Part shown: positions 16,107 through 25,192 of the stretch, one piece after another
Layout: each line of letters begins with the position of its first letter
Position numbering within the stretch: position 1 is the first letter of the stretch
Source: Zoogloea oryzae
GTDB lineage: Bacteria; Pseudomonadota; Gammaproteobacteria; Burkholderiales; Rhodocyclaceae
NCBI RefSeq assembly: GCF_030161255.1
Contig: NZ_BSPX01000011.1
Span: 1-64,000 of the forward strand
DNA length: 64,000 bases
Direction of reading: 5' to 3'
Position numbers and translations under genes: made by a program
The notes under the pieces: generated by a model
Seen by the model: the letters and a program-made list of their open reading frames with translations, nothing else
Told to the model about the DNA's origin: nothing
Databases searched by the model: none

Positions 16107-18265
16107 GCTGCCGCACCCGGGGCTTCCTGCTGCTGCCGGTCAGCCTGCTGCTGATCGTCATCGGGGTGGTCACCTTCGGCCTCGTGCAGGACATCGGCAC
16201 CGGCGCCCGCAGCAACCTGCGCGAAACCGAGCGGGCGCGCCGCATCGCCGAGGCCGGCATCGCCCACGCCACCTGGAAGCTCAACCAGCTCGCCACATGC
16301 AGCGGCTACACCGACCTGCCCGCCACCTCGATGGGCAGCGACAGCTACAAGGTCAGCGTCAGCCCCACCTCCGGCAGCCCGGTCACCCTCACGTCCACCG
16401 CCACCCTGGCCAGCGGACTGCCGGGCGCACGGGCCACCGTCAGCCGGCAGGTGCCCAAGACCGCCGGCAACACCCTCACCTACACCGTCAAGACCGACAG
16501 CAGCGGCGCCGACACCTACCTTGACGCCGCCAATACGACGAAGAACTATGGCGCTTCCGCCACCCTTCAGCTCCAGCAGGGCGCCAGCTACCCCCTGCTC
16601 CAGTTCGACCTCTCCACACTCCCGAAGGGCAGCCGCATCGTCGACGCCCAGCTCGTCCTGTACCGGGAGAATGCCGGCAGCCTGTCCCTGTCTGGGCGCG
16701 TCGTGAACGCCCACCGGGTGCTCGAGCCCTGGGTGCCCGGCACCAAGAACGGCAGCACCTCCGCCGACGGCGCCACCTGGCTGACCCGCGACGGCTTCAA
16801 GGCCTGGCAGATGGCCGGCGCCACCATCGAGTCGACGAGCGCGCTCGATGCGCCCCACACCCACTACTACCTGTCGGGCTACACGATCACCTGGGGCCTC
16901 ACCAACCTCGTCCAGGGCTGGGTTGACCAACGCTATCCCAACTACGGCGTCCTGCTCGTCCCCACCTCCAGCTTCACCGAGGCCTACGCCTCGGCCGAGG
17001 CCTCCGACGCCACCCGTATCCCCAAGCTGGTCATCAAGTACATCGCCCCCTGCGGTGCGCTCAACCCACCCCAGGACGGCATCAGCGGCCGGGTCGCCTG
17101 GTGGAAGCTCGACGAGACCACCGGCGCCTCCGCTGGCGACGCCATCGGCGGCCACACCGGCAGCGTCACCGGCGGCAGCTGGAGCAGCGCCGGCGGCGTG
17201 GCTGGGGGCGCGCTCAGCTTTGCCTCTGCCGGCAAGGTCACGGTCACCCACACCAGCGACCTCTCCATGAGCGGAGACTTCAGCCTGGCCGCCTGGATCA
17301 ACATGAGCGACCGCAACGGCAAACGCCCCGTCCTCTACAAGGGCACCGCCGCCAACGAGGCCAACTACGCCATGGGCACCCGCGACGGCGAAATGTACTT
17401 CGAGTACTTCGCCAACAACGCCTGGCGCACCTACACCACCACCGGCCTCAACCTGAAACCCGGCACCTACTACCACCTGGCCGCCACCTACAAGGACATC
17501 CTGCGCCAGATCAAGCTCTACGTGGATGGCAATCTCGTCGGCACCTTCACGGCAAGCTTCGGCAACACGCCTGTCGTCAACACCCGCAACCTGCTGATCG
17601 GCAACACCCCCTACAACGAGAACTTCCTGGGGCGGCTCGACGACGTGCAGATCATCGCCTCCACCCTCGACGCAACCGGTGTGCTCAGCGCGATGGGCGG
17701 CAGCGTGCGCCTGCCAGTGGCCGACGCCTACGTCTCCAGCAACCTGCCCGGCAACGTCAACTACGGCACCACCACGCCCCTGCAGCTCGCCTACGTGCCT
17801 GACAACCGGCCGATCCTGCGCTTCGATCTCTCCAACGTGCCAGCCGGCACCGTCATCAAGCGCGCCATCCTGTCCTTCCACGTGGAGAACTCACTCATCC
17901 TCAGCCTCTCCCTCAGCGCCAAGCTCTACCCGCTCACCGAAAGCTGGGTCGAAGGCACCCAGAACGGCGCCATCTCGAGCGGCGGCGTGAGCTGGAGCAA
18001 GCGCCAGAACGCCCCGGACCTCGCCTGGACCAACGCCGGCGGCACCTTCGCCAACAGCCTCGCCGGCACCCTCTCCCTGCCCCTGGGCGCCTCGCCCCAG
18101 CGCTACTGGGAGGTGAACATCACCACCACGGTGCAGGAATGGGTCGACGGCGTGCGGCCCAACAACGGGCTGGTCGCCCTGATGACCTTCGGCGTGGACA
18201 CCGCCACGATTTCCAGCCGCGAAAGCCTGCGCCAGGAACCCCGCCTCGTCATCACCACCAATTAG
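16103..18265 (+). CDS. Giant pseudopilin-like protein with DNRLRE-LamG-DNRLRE architecture (candidate tip adhesin)
   Basis: 720 aa. Leader MSCRTRG then FLLLPVSLLLIVIGVVTFG: a type III signal with Pro, not Glu, at +5. The PilX/GspK-like helix runs to about 60. Next is a DNRLRE-type domain (about 115-310, DTYLDAANTTKNYGASATLQL, LLQFDLSTLPKGSRI, VQGWVDQRYPNYGVLL), a LamG/ConA-like lectin fold (about 325-515, WWKLDETTGASAGDAIG, FSLAAWINMSDRNG) and a second DNRLRE domain (about 530-715). Start overlaps the previous stop by 4 bases. In MSHA loci mshP/mshQ sit here and MshQ carries a ConA-like domain. Probably the exposed tip or exported cargo. Confidence 0.85.
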   Translation: MSCRTRGFLLLPVSLLLIVIGVVTFGLVQDIGTGARSNLRETERARRIAEAGIAHATWKLNQLATCSGYTDLPATSMGSDSYKVSVSPTSGSPVTLTSTATLASGLPGARATVSRQVPKTAGNTLTYTVKTDSSGADTYLDAANTTKNYGASATLQLQQGASYPLLQFDLSTLPKGSRIVDAQLVLYRENAGSLSLSGRVVNAHRVLEPWVPGTKNGSTSADGATWLTRDGFKAWQMAGATIESTSALDAPHTHYYLSGYTITWGLTNLVQGWVDQRYPNYGVLLVPTSSFTEAYASAEASDATRIPKLVIKYIAPCGALNPPQDGISGRVAWWKLDETTGASAGDAIGGHTGSVTGGSWSSAGGVAGGALSFASAGKVTVTHTSDLSMSGDFSLAAWINMSDRNGKRPVLYKGTAANEANYAMGTRDGEMYFEYFANNAWRTYTTTGLNLKPGTYYHLAATYKDILRQIKLYVDGNLVGTFTASFGNTPVVNTRNLLIGNTPYNENFLGRLDDVQIIASTLDATGVLSAMGGSVRLPVADAYVSSNLPGNVNYGTTTPLQLAYVPDNRPILRFDLSNVPAGTVIKRAILSFHVENSLILSLSLSAKLYPLTESWVEGTQNGAISSGGVSWSKRQNAPDLAWTNAGGTFANSLAGTLSLPLGASPQRYWEVNITTTVQEWVDGVRPNNGLVALMTFGVDTATISSRESLRQEPRLVITTN

Positions 18266-18301
18266 GCCTCGATGCTCAAGGAATGACCGGCGCCCGCCGA
18301 T

Positions 18302-19408
18302 ATGGGTGCCATGGAGTACAACGCACTCTGGACATCCCTGAAAGGCCGCCTCGCCGGCCTCAAAGCCCCGTGGCCCGCCATCCGGCGGAACACGCCCATC
18401 GGCTTTGATCTCGCCAGCGAGCGTCTCAATCTCGCCCAGATCACCCGTGCCGGCACCGAGCTGCGCTGGCAGGCGGTGGCCGGGCTGCCCTACCCCACGC
18501 CCCGCGCCGAGCTGCTCGCCGATCCGGCGGCCTTCCGCAGCTTCGTCCGCGACGGGTTCAAGCGCCACGGTTTTCGCGGCCGTCGCGTGGTCAGCGTGCT
18601 GCCGCCGGGTGAGCTGCAGGTGATCTCGGTGGACTACACCACCCCCAACGGTCAGGACGACACCGCCACCCTGCTGCGCACCCTCAAGGAACGCTTCAAG
18701 AGCGGCCTCGACGACGCGGTGGTGGACGTGCTCCCGATCCGCCGCCCGCCCGAAAGCAACCTGCGCTCGGCGGTGGTCGCCGTGGCCCCGCGGGAGCGGG
18801 TCATCGCCCATCTCGATCTGCTCCAGTCCGCCGGGCTCGAGCCCGTGGCCGTGGACATCGGCCCCGCCGCCCTGGCCCGCGTCGCCCGGGCGCTGGTCAC
18901 CGGCGATCCACGGGCCAACCAGCTCATCATCAACTTCGGCGCCCGCCACAGCTACCTCACCCTGCTGTGGGGCCGCCGGCTGATGTTCGACCGCAGCCTC
19001 GACTTCGGCGAAGCCCATCTGGCCGACACCCTCGCCCGCAACCTCGACCTGCACGCCGAACGGGCCCTCGCCCTGCTGCGCAAGCACGGCCTGCCCAGCC
19101 GTGGCGACGAGATCAGCAGCACCATCGTCGAGTTGCTCCAGCCGGATTTCCAGCAGCTCGCCCACGAGGTGGCGCGGGTGCTGATCTACTTCGCCTCCCA
19201 AACCCACGGCGGCTCGGTGGATGGCATCTACATCTGCGGCAGCATCGCCCGCCTGGGCGGCGCTGCCGAATTCATCGGCCGCCTGCTGGCGATGCCCGTG
19301 CAGGTGCTCGACCTGTGGAAGATCCCCGGCAACGAGGGCGTGCCCATCGTCGAACCACCGGCCGGGATGACCGTCGCCGCCGGCCTCGCCCTGCGCGCGA
19401 CCGCCTGA
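18302..19408 (+). CDS. PilM/MshI-like actin-fold assembly protein
   Basis: 368 aa. Opens with the PilM signature PIGFDLASERLNLAQI (about 36-50) and shows the actin-like ATPase fold pieces VAVAPRERVIAHLDLLQSAGLEPVAVDI, LIINFGARHSYLTLLWG and YICGSIARLGG. Cytoplasmic; binds the N-terminal tail of PilN and links it to the ATPase. ATG 18302 is 36 bases after the DNRLRE gene stop; an in-frame ATG at 18311 is the alternative. Followed by the PilN gene after one base. Confidence 0.88.
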   Translation: MGAMEYNALWTSLKGRLAGLKAPWPAIRRNTPIGFDLASERLNLAQITRAGTELRWQAVAGLPYPTPRAELLADPAAFRSFVRDGFKRHGFRGRRVVSVLPPGELQVISVDYTTPNGQDDTATLLRTLKERFKSGLDDAVVDVLPIRRPPESNLRSAVVAVAPRERVIAHLDLLQSAGLEPVAVDIGPAALARVARALVTGDPRANQLIINFGARHSYLTLLWGRRLMFDRSLDFGEAHLADTLARNLDLHAERALALLRKHGLPSRGDEISSTIVELLQPDFQQLAHEVARVLIYFASQTHGGSVDGIYICGSIARLGGAAEFIGRLLAMPVQVLDLWKIPGNEGVPIVEPPAGMTVAAGLALRATA

Positions 19409-19409
19409 C

Positions 19410-20006
19410 ATGGCCGACATCGACCTGATCCCCGCCTCCTGGCGTGCTGAACAGCGGGCGCGACGCACCCTGCGCGGCGGGCTGGTCGCCGTCGGCTGCG
19501 CCATCGCCGCGGTCGCCGCAGTGCGCATCGGGCTCGAGATCACCAACCGCCAGGCCACCACCGCGCTGCAGACGCTCCAGGCCCAGCGCCGCGACAGCGA
19601 ACGCATCGTGGCCCGCCTCACCGCCCTCAACGCGCGGGTCGATGAAGCCCGCGAGCTGTCCCGCAAGATCGCCGCCCTGCGCGGCACCGACGTGGTGGGT
19701 GGCGTGCTCGTGCCCATCGACCAGGCCCTGGGCGAGTCGGTGTGGTTCGACGAGCTGATCTACACCCGCATCCCCGCCCTGCCCCAGCCCGGCACGCCCA
19801 TCGCCCCGGCCGACGCCAGCCTCGCCATCCACGGCAAGGCGCCGGACCCGGCCACCATCGGCGCGTTTGCCGAGGCCCTCGGCAGCGCCGGCCCCTGCGC
19901 CAAGCCCCGGCTGGTGCCCGGCAACGTCAAGCAGTACAACCGCTTCGAGCTGATGGAGTTCGCCCTCAACTGCCCGCTCACGCTGCGTGGTGGAGACAAA
20001 TCGTGA
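19410..20006 (+). CDS. PilN-like inner membrane alignment protein
   Basis: 198 aa. Starts with the PilN N-terminal tail MADIDLIPASWR, then a TM helix (about 25-45), coiled coil (about 48-90) and a small ferredoxin-like periplasmic domain. The conserved short N-terminal tail is the docking site for PilM. Overlaps the PilO-like gene by 4 bases (GTGA). Confidence 0.85.
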   Translation: MADIDLIPASWRAEQRARRTLRGGLVAVGCAIAAVAAVRIGLEITNRQATTALQTLQAQRRDSERIVARLTALNARVDEARELSRKIAALRGTDVVGGVLVPIDQALGESVWFDELIYTRIPALPQPGTPIAPADASLAIHGKAPDPATIGAFAEALGSAGPCAKPRLVPGNVKQYNRFELMEFALNCPLTLRGGDKS

Positions 20007-20551
20007 AGTTTCCCCGCGCGCTCCTCGCCCTCGACATCCGGGTGCTGCGCCTGGTCGCCGGCGCCCTGTCGGCGGTGATCCTGCTCGTCGGCTGGGGCCA
20101 GATCCTGCGGCCGGCGTGGCAATCGCGCCAGGCGGTGCTCACCCAGACAGCGGGCATCCGCGAGGCCATTGCCAGCCTGCCCGACCAACAGGCCCAGGCC
20201 GACGCCCTGGCGGCCGAAGCCGCCCGCCTCGAAACCACCCTCGACGCCGCCGACACCGCGCCGGCGCGCCTGCCCGGCGTGCTCGACAGTCTGGCCCGCA
20301 GTCAGGGCGTCGAGCTGCTGCCGGTTTTCCCCGGCCAGCAGAACGAATCCGACGGCCTCGTCGAAACCCGTTACGACCTGGAAGCCAGCGGCAGCTACCC
20401 GCAGCTGGTGGGATGGCTTGCCGCCATCGAGGCCCGCCTGCCCAACGCCGGCCTGCAGGAGATCCGCTTCACCCGCCAGGTGAGCAGCGGCAGCGTGAAC
20501 CTGCGCCTGCGCCTCGCCGTGTATCGCCGCCCGGCCACCCGCCAGCCATGA
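20003..20551 (+). CDS. PilO-like inner membrane alignment protein
   Basis: 182 aa. GTG at 20003 overlaps the PilN stop. One TM helix (about 14-34), coiled coil (about 40-80) and a periplasmic ferredoxin-like domain (ASGSYPQLVGWLAAIEARL). The size and layout match PilO/GspM and it is expected to dimerise with PilN to bridge the platform and the secretin. Overlaps the next gene by 4 bases. Confidence 0.83.
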   Translation: MKFPRALLALDIRVLRLVAGALSAVILLVGWGQILRPAWQSRQAVLTQTAGIREAIASLPDQQAQADALAAEAARLETTLDAADTAPARLPGVLDSLARSQGVELLPVFPGQQNESDGLVETRYDLEASGSYPQLVGWLAAIEARLPNAGLQEIRFTRQVSSGSVNLRLRLAVYRRPATRQP

Positions 20552-20904
20552 AGCACCGCCTGCTGCCCGCCCTCCTGCTGCTCATCGCCACGGCGGCCCC
20601 AGCTGCCGAGCCACCCGCCGCACCCAGTCTGCACCACGACCCCTTCCGCCGGCCCGGCGGCACGCTGCTGGCGCCCGTCGCCGGTGATGCCCCCGCGCCC
20701 GTCGAATGGCAGCCCCGCCTGCGCGGCGTGCTGCTGTCGGGGGCCGCTTCCCTCGCCAACGTGGACGGCCAGATGGTCGCCATCGGCGAAAAGATCGACG
20801 GCCACCGTCTGCTGTCGGTCACCGAATATCAGGCCGTTTTCGAAAAGGACGGGCGCCGCGTCACCCTCGACATGCGCCGTCCGCCCCGGGAGTCCAGACC
20901 GTGA
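20548..20904 (+). CDS. PilP/MshK-like small periplasmic alignment protein
   Basis: 118 aa, ATG 20548. A signal peptide (LLPALLLLIATAAPAA) is followed by a proline-rich linker with HHDPFRRP and one small beta domain (LRGVLLSGAASLANVDGQMVAIGEKIDGHRL... VTLDMR). The pattern DPF followed by an L.G.. .A...G....G..I.G..L core resembles PilP/GspC HR or MshK domains that contact the secretin N0 domain. Overlaps the secretin gene by 4 bases (GTGA). Confidence 0.75.
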   Translation: MKHRLLPALLLLIATAAPAAEPPAAPSLHHDPFRRPGGTLLAPVAGDAPAPVEWQPRLRGVLLSGAASLANVDGQMVAIGEKIDGHRLLSVTEYQAVFEKDGRRVTLDMRRPPRESRP

Positions 20905-22229
20905 TCCGCCATCGCCTCGCCACCGCCCTCGTGGCCTGCGCCCTCGCCGCCACCGGCCAGCCGGCCGCCTTCGCCGCCGATCCAGCGCCACGGCGCATCA
21001 CCGTCAATCTGCGCGACGTGCCGGTGGGCGACGTGTTCGAGATGCTCTCCCGCAACGAGAAGATCAACGTGCTGGTGGGCAAGGGCGTCACCGGCAACGT
21101 GTCGGTCAACCTCTACAACGTGAGCGCCGACGAGGCCGTGCGCACAGTGGCCGAGGCCGCCGGCTACGTGGCCGAGCGCCGCGGCGACACCTTCCTGGTG
21201 GTCGAGCGCAAGGACGCCGGGCTGGATGGCCTCTCTGGCAACACCCGGCTGCGCACCTTCAAGGTCCAGTACTCCAACCCCAAGACGGTCGCCGACATCC
21301 TCACCAAGCACATCTCCCGCTACGGCAAGATCACCCCGCTGCTCGAACGCAACCTGATCGTCGTCGAAGACCAGCCGGCCTTCGTCGATCGCATCGAGAC
21401 CCTGCTCCAGCAGGTGGACGTGCAGCCCCGCCAGATCCTCATCGAGGCCAAGATCCTCGAGGTACGGCTCGACCGCAGCGAAGCCTTCGGGGTGGATTGG
21501 TCGAAGATCGTGGGCGGCAGCGATCGCAGCTACAGCGTGGGCACCAAGGGCCTCGCCGACCGCACCGGCAGCGGGCTGTTCTTCAGCGTGGTGAGCGACA
21601 ACCTGAACATCTACCTGAGCGCCCTGGCCAGCAAGGGCCGGGTGCATACCCTCGCCACGCCCAAGCTGCTGGCGCTGGAGAACCAGCAGGCGATCACCTC
21701 CATCGGCGACCAGACCGGCTACAAGGTGACGACCACCATCAACCAGGTCACCACCGAATCCATCCAGTTCCTCGAATCCGGGGTGATCCTGCGGGTCACG
21801 CCGTCCATCGACGAGCGCGGCCGCATCCTGATGAAGATCCACCCGGAGGTGAGCACCGCCAGCGTGAACAACAGCATCCCGTCGAAGAACAGCACGCAGG
21901 TCAACACCACCCTCATCGCCGAGGACGGGCAGTCGATCTTCATCGGGGGGCTGATCCGCAACAGCGCCAACTACAAGCGCTCGGGCATTCCGGTGCTGGG
22001 CGAGATTCCGGTGGTGGGCGCGGCGTTTTCCCGCTGGGAAGATGCGGGCACCAGCACCGAGACGGTGGTGGTCATCACCCCGCGCATCGTGCGCGAGCCC
22101 GAGGTCGTCGCCACGCCGGCAGCCGCGCCGGGCAACCCGGCCGCCCGGCTGGAGGACAGCGAACCGCCGCTGCTGCGCAGCGCCGCCGGGCTGGACGAAT
22201 CCCTCGAGCGCCTGCGCCCGCGGGACTGA
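20901..22229 (+). CDS. Secretin (MshL/PilQ/GspD family)
   Basis: 442 aa. GTG 20901 is chosen because it overlaps the preceding stop and starts a clear signal peptide (about 1-25, cleavage near AFA-ADP); an open frame upstream is not needed. N0/STN-type domain (ITVNLRDVPVGDVFEML), N1 domain (FKVQYSNPKTVADILTKHI), then the secretin core with ILIEAKILEVRLDRSEAFGVDW, the beta-lip region and the conserved C-terminal SGIPVLGEIPVVGAAF. Forms the outer membrane gate. Last gene of the pilus cluster; it converges on feoB with 6 bases between stops. Confidence 0.93.
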   Translation: MIRHRLATALVACALAATGQPAAFAADPAPRRITVNLRDVPVGDVFEMLSRNEKINVLVGKGVTGNVSVNLYNVSADEAVRTVAEAAGYVAERRGDTFLVVERKDAGLDGLSGNTRLRTFKVQYSNPKTVADILTKHISRYGKITPLLERNLIVVEDQPAFVDRIETLLQQVDVQPRQILIEAKILEVRLDRSEAFGVDWSKIVGGSDRSYSVGTKGLADRTGSGLFFSVVSDNLNIYLSALASKGRVHTLATPKLLALENQQAITSIGDQTGYKVTTTINQVTTESIQFLESGVILRVTPSIDERGRILMKIHPEVSTASVNNSIPSKNSTQVNTTLIAEDGQSIFIGGLIRNSANYKRSGIPVLGEIPVVGAAFSRWEDAGTSTETVVVITPRIVREPEVVATPAAAPGNPAARLEDSEPPLLRSAAGLDESLERLRPRD

Positions 22230-22235
22230 CCGGCT

Positions 22236-24266
22236 TCAGAACAGCAGATTGACACCCTGCAGGGCGATCCGGCACACCGCCGCGATGCCCAGCGCCACGG
22301 CCACCGACAGCCCCACCGAGAACACCGCATCGCGGCGCCCGATGGTTTTCAGCATTACCGCGAAGGTGGACACGCAGGGCACGTAGAAGGTCAGGAAGAC
22401 CAGGAAGGTGGCGATCTGCACCCAGTTCAGCTGGAGCGCGATGTCCTGGGTGCCGAGGGCCTGGTAGACCATCAGCAGCGACAGCTCCTTGCGCAGCACG
22501 CCAAACAGGATCGGCACCCCCAGTGCCACCGGCAGGCCCAACCACCAGCTCGTCACCGGCAGCAGCAGCATGTTGATCACTTCATCGGCACCGAAGTGGG
22601 CCAGCAGCGCCAGCACCACGCTGCCCAGCACCAGCAGCGGCGTGACGATGGTCAGGATGTCGCTGGTGCGCTCCCAGGTGATCGCCAGCAGACGCCGCCA
22701 CTGGGGCAGCGCGTAGGACGGGATCGCCTGGATCAGGCCCGGGCTGGCCTTCACGTAGCGGCGGGTGAGCAGTTTGCCCGCCACCGCGATGATCAGCATC
22801 GTCAGCAGGAAGATCCCCAGCACCCCTTCCCAGCCCAGATACTTGCCACCGATCGCCAGCACGATGGCCGAGCGCGCCGAGCACGGCACGAAGGTGATGA
22901 GCAGCGACGCCACGATGCGCTCGCGCCCGGACGAGCTGGCCGCCACCGCCGACAGCGCCGGCACGTTGCAGCCCAAGCCCAGCAGGAAAGGCACCGCCAC
23001 CCCGCCGTGCAGGCCGATGCGGTGAAAGCCCCGGTCCACCACGAAGGCGACCCGGTGCATGATCCCGGATTCCTCAAGGCTCACCAGCAGCAGCACCAGC
23101 GGCAGCATGTAGGGCACCACGATGCCCACCAGCCCCACCAGCCCGTCGGCCACGGCGCGCCCGATGACGCCGGCGGTGGTGTCCGGCTCCCACTGGCCGA
23201 CCCACGCCGCAAGCGGCGCCGAGGTGAGCGCGTCGAGGGCGGTGCTCACCTCGAAGACCATGAACAGCACCAGCGCAAACACCGCCAGGGTACCGATCAG
23301 GCCCCAGCGGGGATGGAGGAACAGCCGGTCGAGGGTGCGTTTCCAGCCGGCCTTTTCGGCCGCATGGCCCAGCCGGCTGACCTGCTCGTGGAGCGCCGCA
23401 GCCCGGTAGTGGCGGTCGGCGAAGAGCTCTTCTGCCAGCGGGCGCGGCAGCACCCGGGTGGCGTCGGCACGGGCGGCCTCGACGGCCGGCACCAGATCAG
23501 GGAAATGCCGGGCCAGCTCGGACGCAAACCACGTATCGCCCCGCGCCACCTGGGTGAGCAGCAGCGTCCGCGGCACGCGGAAGGCGGCCTCCACCGCCGG
23601 CATGTCGAGGATCGCGTTGAGGGGTGCCAGCGCCTTGCGCAGGTGCGGGCTGGGCAACTGCGGCAGCGGGCAGCGCTTGGCGTGGAGCAGCTGGAGCGCC
23701 GTCTCGAAGACAGTGGTGATGCCCTTGCCCATGTGAGCCACGGTGGGCACCACCGGCACGCCGAGCGCTTCGGACAGCGCCGCCACGTTGATGTAGACGC
23801 CCTTCTCACGGGCCTCGTCGAGGCGGTTGAGGGCGATCACCAGCGGCTTGCCGAGTTCGCAGAGTTCCTGGGCCAGGGCCAGGCTGGATTCGAGGGCGGT
23901 GGCATCCACCACCTGGATCAGCAGGTCGGGCGTCTTGAAGCCCGCCTCGCCCCGCCGGGCCGGCTGACCGCCGAGCAGCGCCATCAGCAGCAGGCGGTCG
24001 GCCTCGTCGAGATCATGCAGGCTGCGCAGGGGCGGCAGATCGACCAGCGCGGCCTCTTCGAGCCCCACATTGACCTGACAGGTGGAGAAACCCAGGCTGC
24101 TGCCGTCGAGCTGGCCGGCTTCGACCGCGGTGCTCGAGGCCGCCTGGAAGATGGTGCTCTTGCCGGTGCGCGGCAGGCCCACCAGGGCAATCTGTGGCCG
24201 GCGCTCGCCCCTGAGCAGGCTGCGCGGCAGTGAAACCGTTGCGACGACCGGCGCTGCAGCACCCAT
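22236..24266 (-). CDS. feoB: Ferrous iron transporter B (FeoB-like)
   Basis: 676 aa. Cytoplasmic G domain: G1 GLPRTGKST (30-38), G4 NRLD (147-150); G3 reads DLPP (76-79) where FeoB normally has DLPG, followed by RSL in place of YSL. Then a FeoB-type helical middle domain, Gate domains with GLGCNVPAL and the repeated TM core (about 330-670). Fe(II) uptake across the inner membrane. No feoA is adjacent. A Fur-like box lies about 80 bases upstream. The altered G3 loop may slow GTP hydrolysis. Confidence 0.88.
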   Translation of the reverse strand: MGAAAPVVATVSLPRSLLRGERRPQIALVGLPRTGKSTIFQAASSTAVEAGQLDGSSLGFSTCQVNVGLEEAALVDLPPLRSLHDLDEADRLLLMALLGGQPARRGEAGFKTPDLLIQVVDATALESSLALAQELCELGKPLVIALNRLDEAREKGVYINVAALSEALGVPVVPTVAHMGKGITTVFETALQLLHAKRCPLPQLPSPHLRKALAPLNAILDMPAVEAAFRVPRTLLLTQVARGDTWFASELARHFPDLVPAVEAARADATRVLPRPLAEELFADRHYRAAALHEQVSRLGHAAEKAGWKRTLDRLFLHPRWGLIGTLAVFALVLFMVFEVSTALDALTSAPLAAWVGQWEPDTTAGVIGRAVADGLVGLVGIVVPYMLPLVLLLVSLEESGIMHRVAFVVDRGFHRIGLHGGVAVPFLLGLGCNVPALSAVAASSSGRERIVASLLITFVPCSARSAIVLAIGGKYLGWEGVLGIFLLTMLIIAVAGKLLTRRYVKASPGLIQAIPSYALPQWRRLLAITWERTSDILTIVTPLLVLGSVVLALLAHFGADEVINMLLLPVTSWWLGLPVALGVPILFGVLRKELSLLMVYQALGTQDIALQLNWVQIATFLVFLTFYVPCVSTFAVMLKTIGRRDAVFSVGLSVAVALGIAAVCRIALQGVNLLF

Positions 24267-24343
24267 CAGCAGTCACCTCGCCCTTCAATCCGACTCATCG
24301 ACAATCGCCCGGCAGTGATCCATTGCGCCCGATTATAATCAGT

Positions 24344-24362
24344 AATAAGAATTGTTCGCAAA
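24344..24362 (-). promoter_or_regulatory. Putative Fur box upstream of feoB
   Basis: The AT-rich run AATAAGAATTGTTCGCAAA stands out from the GC-rich surroundings and matches the Fur pattern AATnAGAATnnTTnnCA at most positions. It lies 78 bases ahead of the feoB ATG on the minus strand, a sensible operator position. An adjoining GATTATAATC palindrome (24331-24340) could hold a minus-strand -10 region. Confidence 0.45.
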
Positions 24363-24430
24363 AAGGTGGTGCATACATCCCTGCTCGCCCGGACGTCGCG
24401 GAAGCGACCGGGCGCAATACCGCCAGAACC

Positions 24431-25087
24431 TCAGACCCGCAGACCGGCCCGGGTCATCATCAGCAGGGCCTGCGCCCGGCTGGTCACCCCCAGCGCCCGC
24501 AGGATCGCCGAGACGTGCACCTTCACGGTGCCTTCCGACAGGCCGAGGAATTCGGCGATGTCGCGGTTCGACTTGCCCTGGGCCACCAGTTCGAGCACCC
24601 GGCCCTGGGCCGCGGTGAGCTGGAAACGTTCGGCGAAGGCCTGGCTGGCACGCCGGCTGCGATTGCCGCCGTCACTGCCGGTGGCCGCCTCGGGGGTGAA
24701 CACCCCGCCGGCCAGCACGGTGCGCACGGCTTCGATCAGGGTGTTGCTGGGGCTCGCCTTGGAGACGAAACCGGACGCACCGGCCTTCATCGCCCGCTGC
24801 ACCGACTCCCGGTCGTCCAGCGCGGACACCACCAGGGCCGGCACGTCGGGAAAGCGCTTGGCGATCACGCCAAGCAGGGAAAAACCATTGATTTCGGGCA
24901 GCATCAGGTCGACGACCAGCAGGTCACAGTCCGGATCGGCCTCAAGGAGCGCGAGCGCATCGGTGGCATTGCTGGCCTGCTGGCAGTGCACCCCTTCTCC
25001 CACCTGGGCAAGGGTCAGAGCCATGGCTTCCCTCACCAGCACATGGTCTTCGATAATCAGAATACGTGTCTGCATCATGGCCGCCAA
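24431..25087 (-). CDS. LuxR/NarL-type response regulator
   Basis: 218 aa. Receiver 8-125 with EDH acidic cluster, phospho-acceptor Asp in LLVVDLMLPEING (about 61) and Lys in GFVSKASP; C-terminal GerE-type HTH (about 155-212, LTAAQGRVLELVAQGKSNRDIAEFLGLSEGTVKVHVSAIL). ATG could also be 4 residues in (MQTRIL). Divergent from the TonB receptor, ABC_sub_bind and hybrid kinase genes; the hybrid kinase at the far end is its probable cognate, so this regulator likely controls the receptor operon. Confidence 0.9.
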   Translation of the reverse strand: MAAMMQTRILIIEDHVLVREAMALTLAQVGEGVHCQQASNATDALALLEADPDCDLLVVDLMLPEINGFSLLGVIAKRFPDVPALVVSALDDRESVQRAMKAGASGFVSKASPSNTLIEAVRTVLAGGVFTPEAATGSDGGNRSRRASQAFAERFQLTAAQGRVLELVAQGKSNRDIAEFLGLSEGTVKVHVSAILRALGVTSRAQALLMMTRAGLRV

Positions 25088-25192
25088 TTCATTGCGGATA
25101 AGTCGGTTTTCGATTCGCCCTGGCAGTTTAGCCTACCCAGCCCTGCCCAAAACGTACAAAATCGTGGTTTGCTAGCCAATTCGGCAAAAACC

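Noticed and set aside
24230..25192. N-terminal extension of the TonB receptor frame
   Set aside because: The frame is open from 24230 but crosses the feoB start, the Fur-like box and the antisense LuxR gene; the signal peptide begins at ATG 25193.
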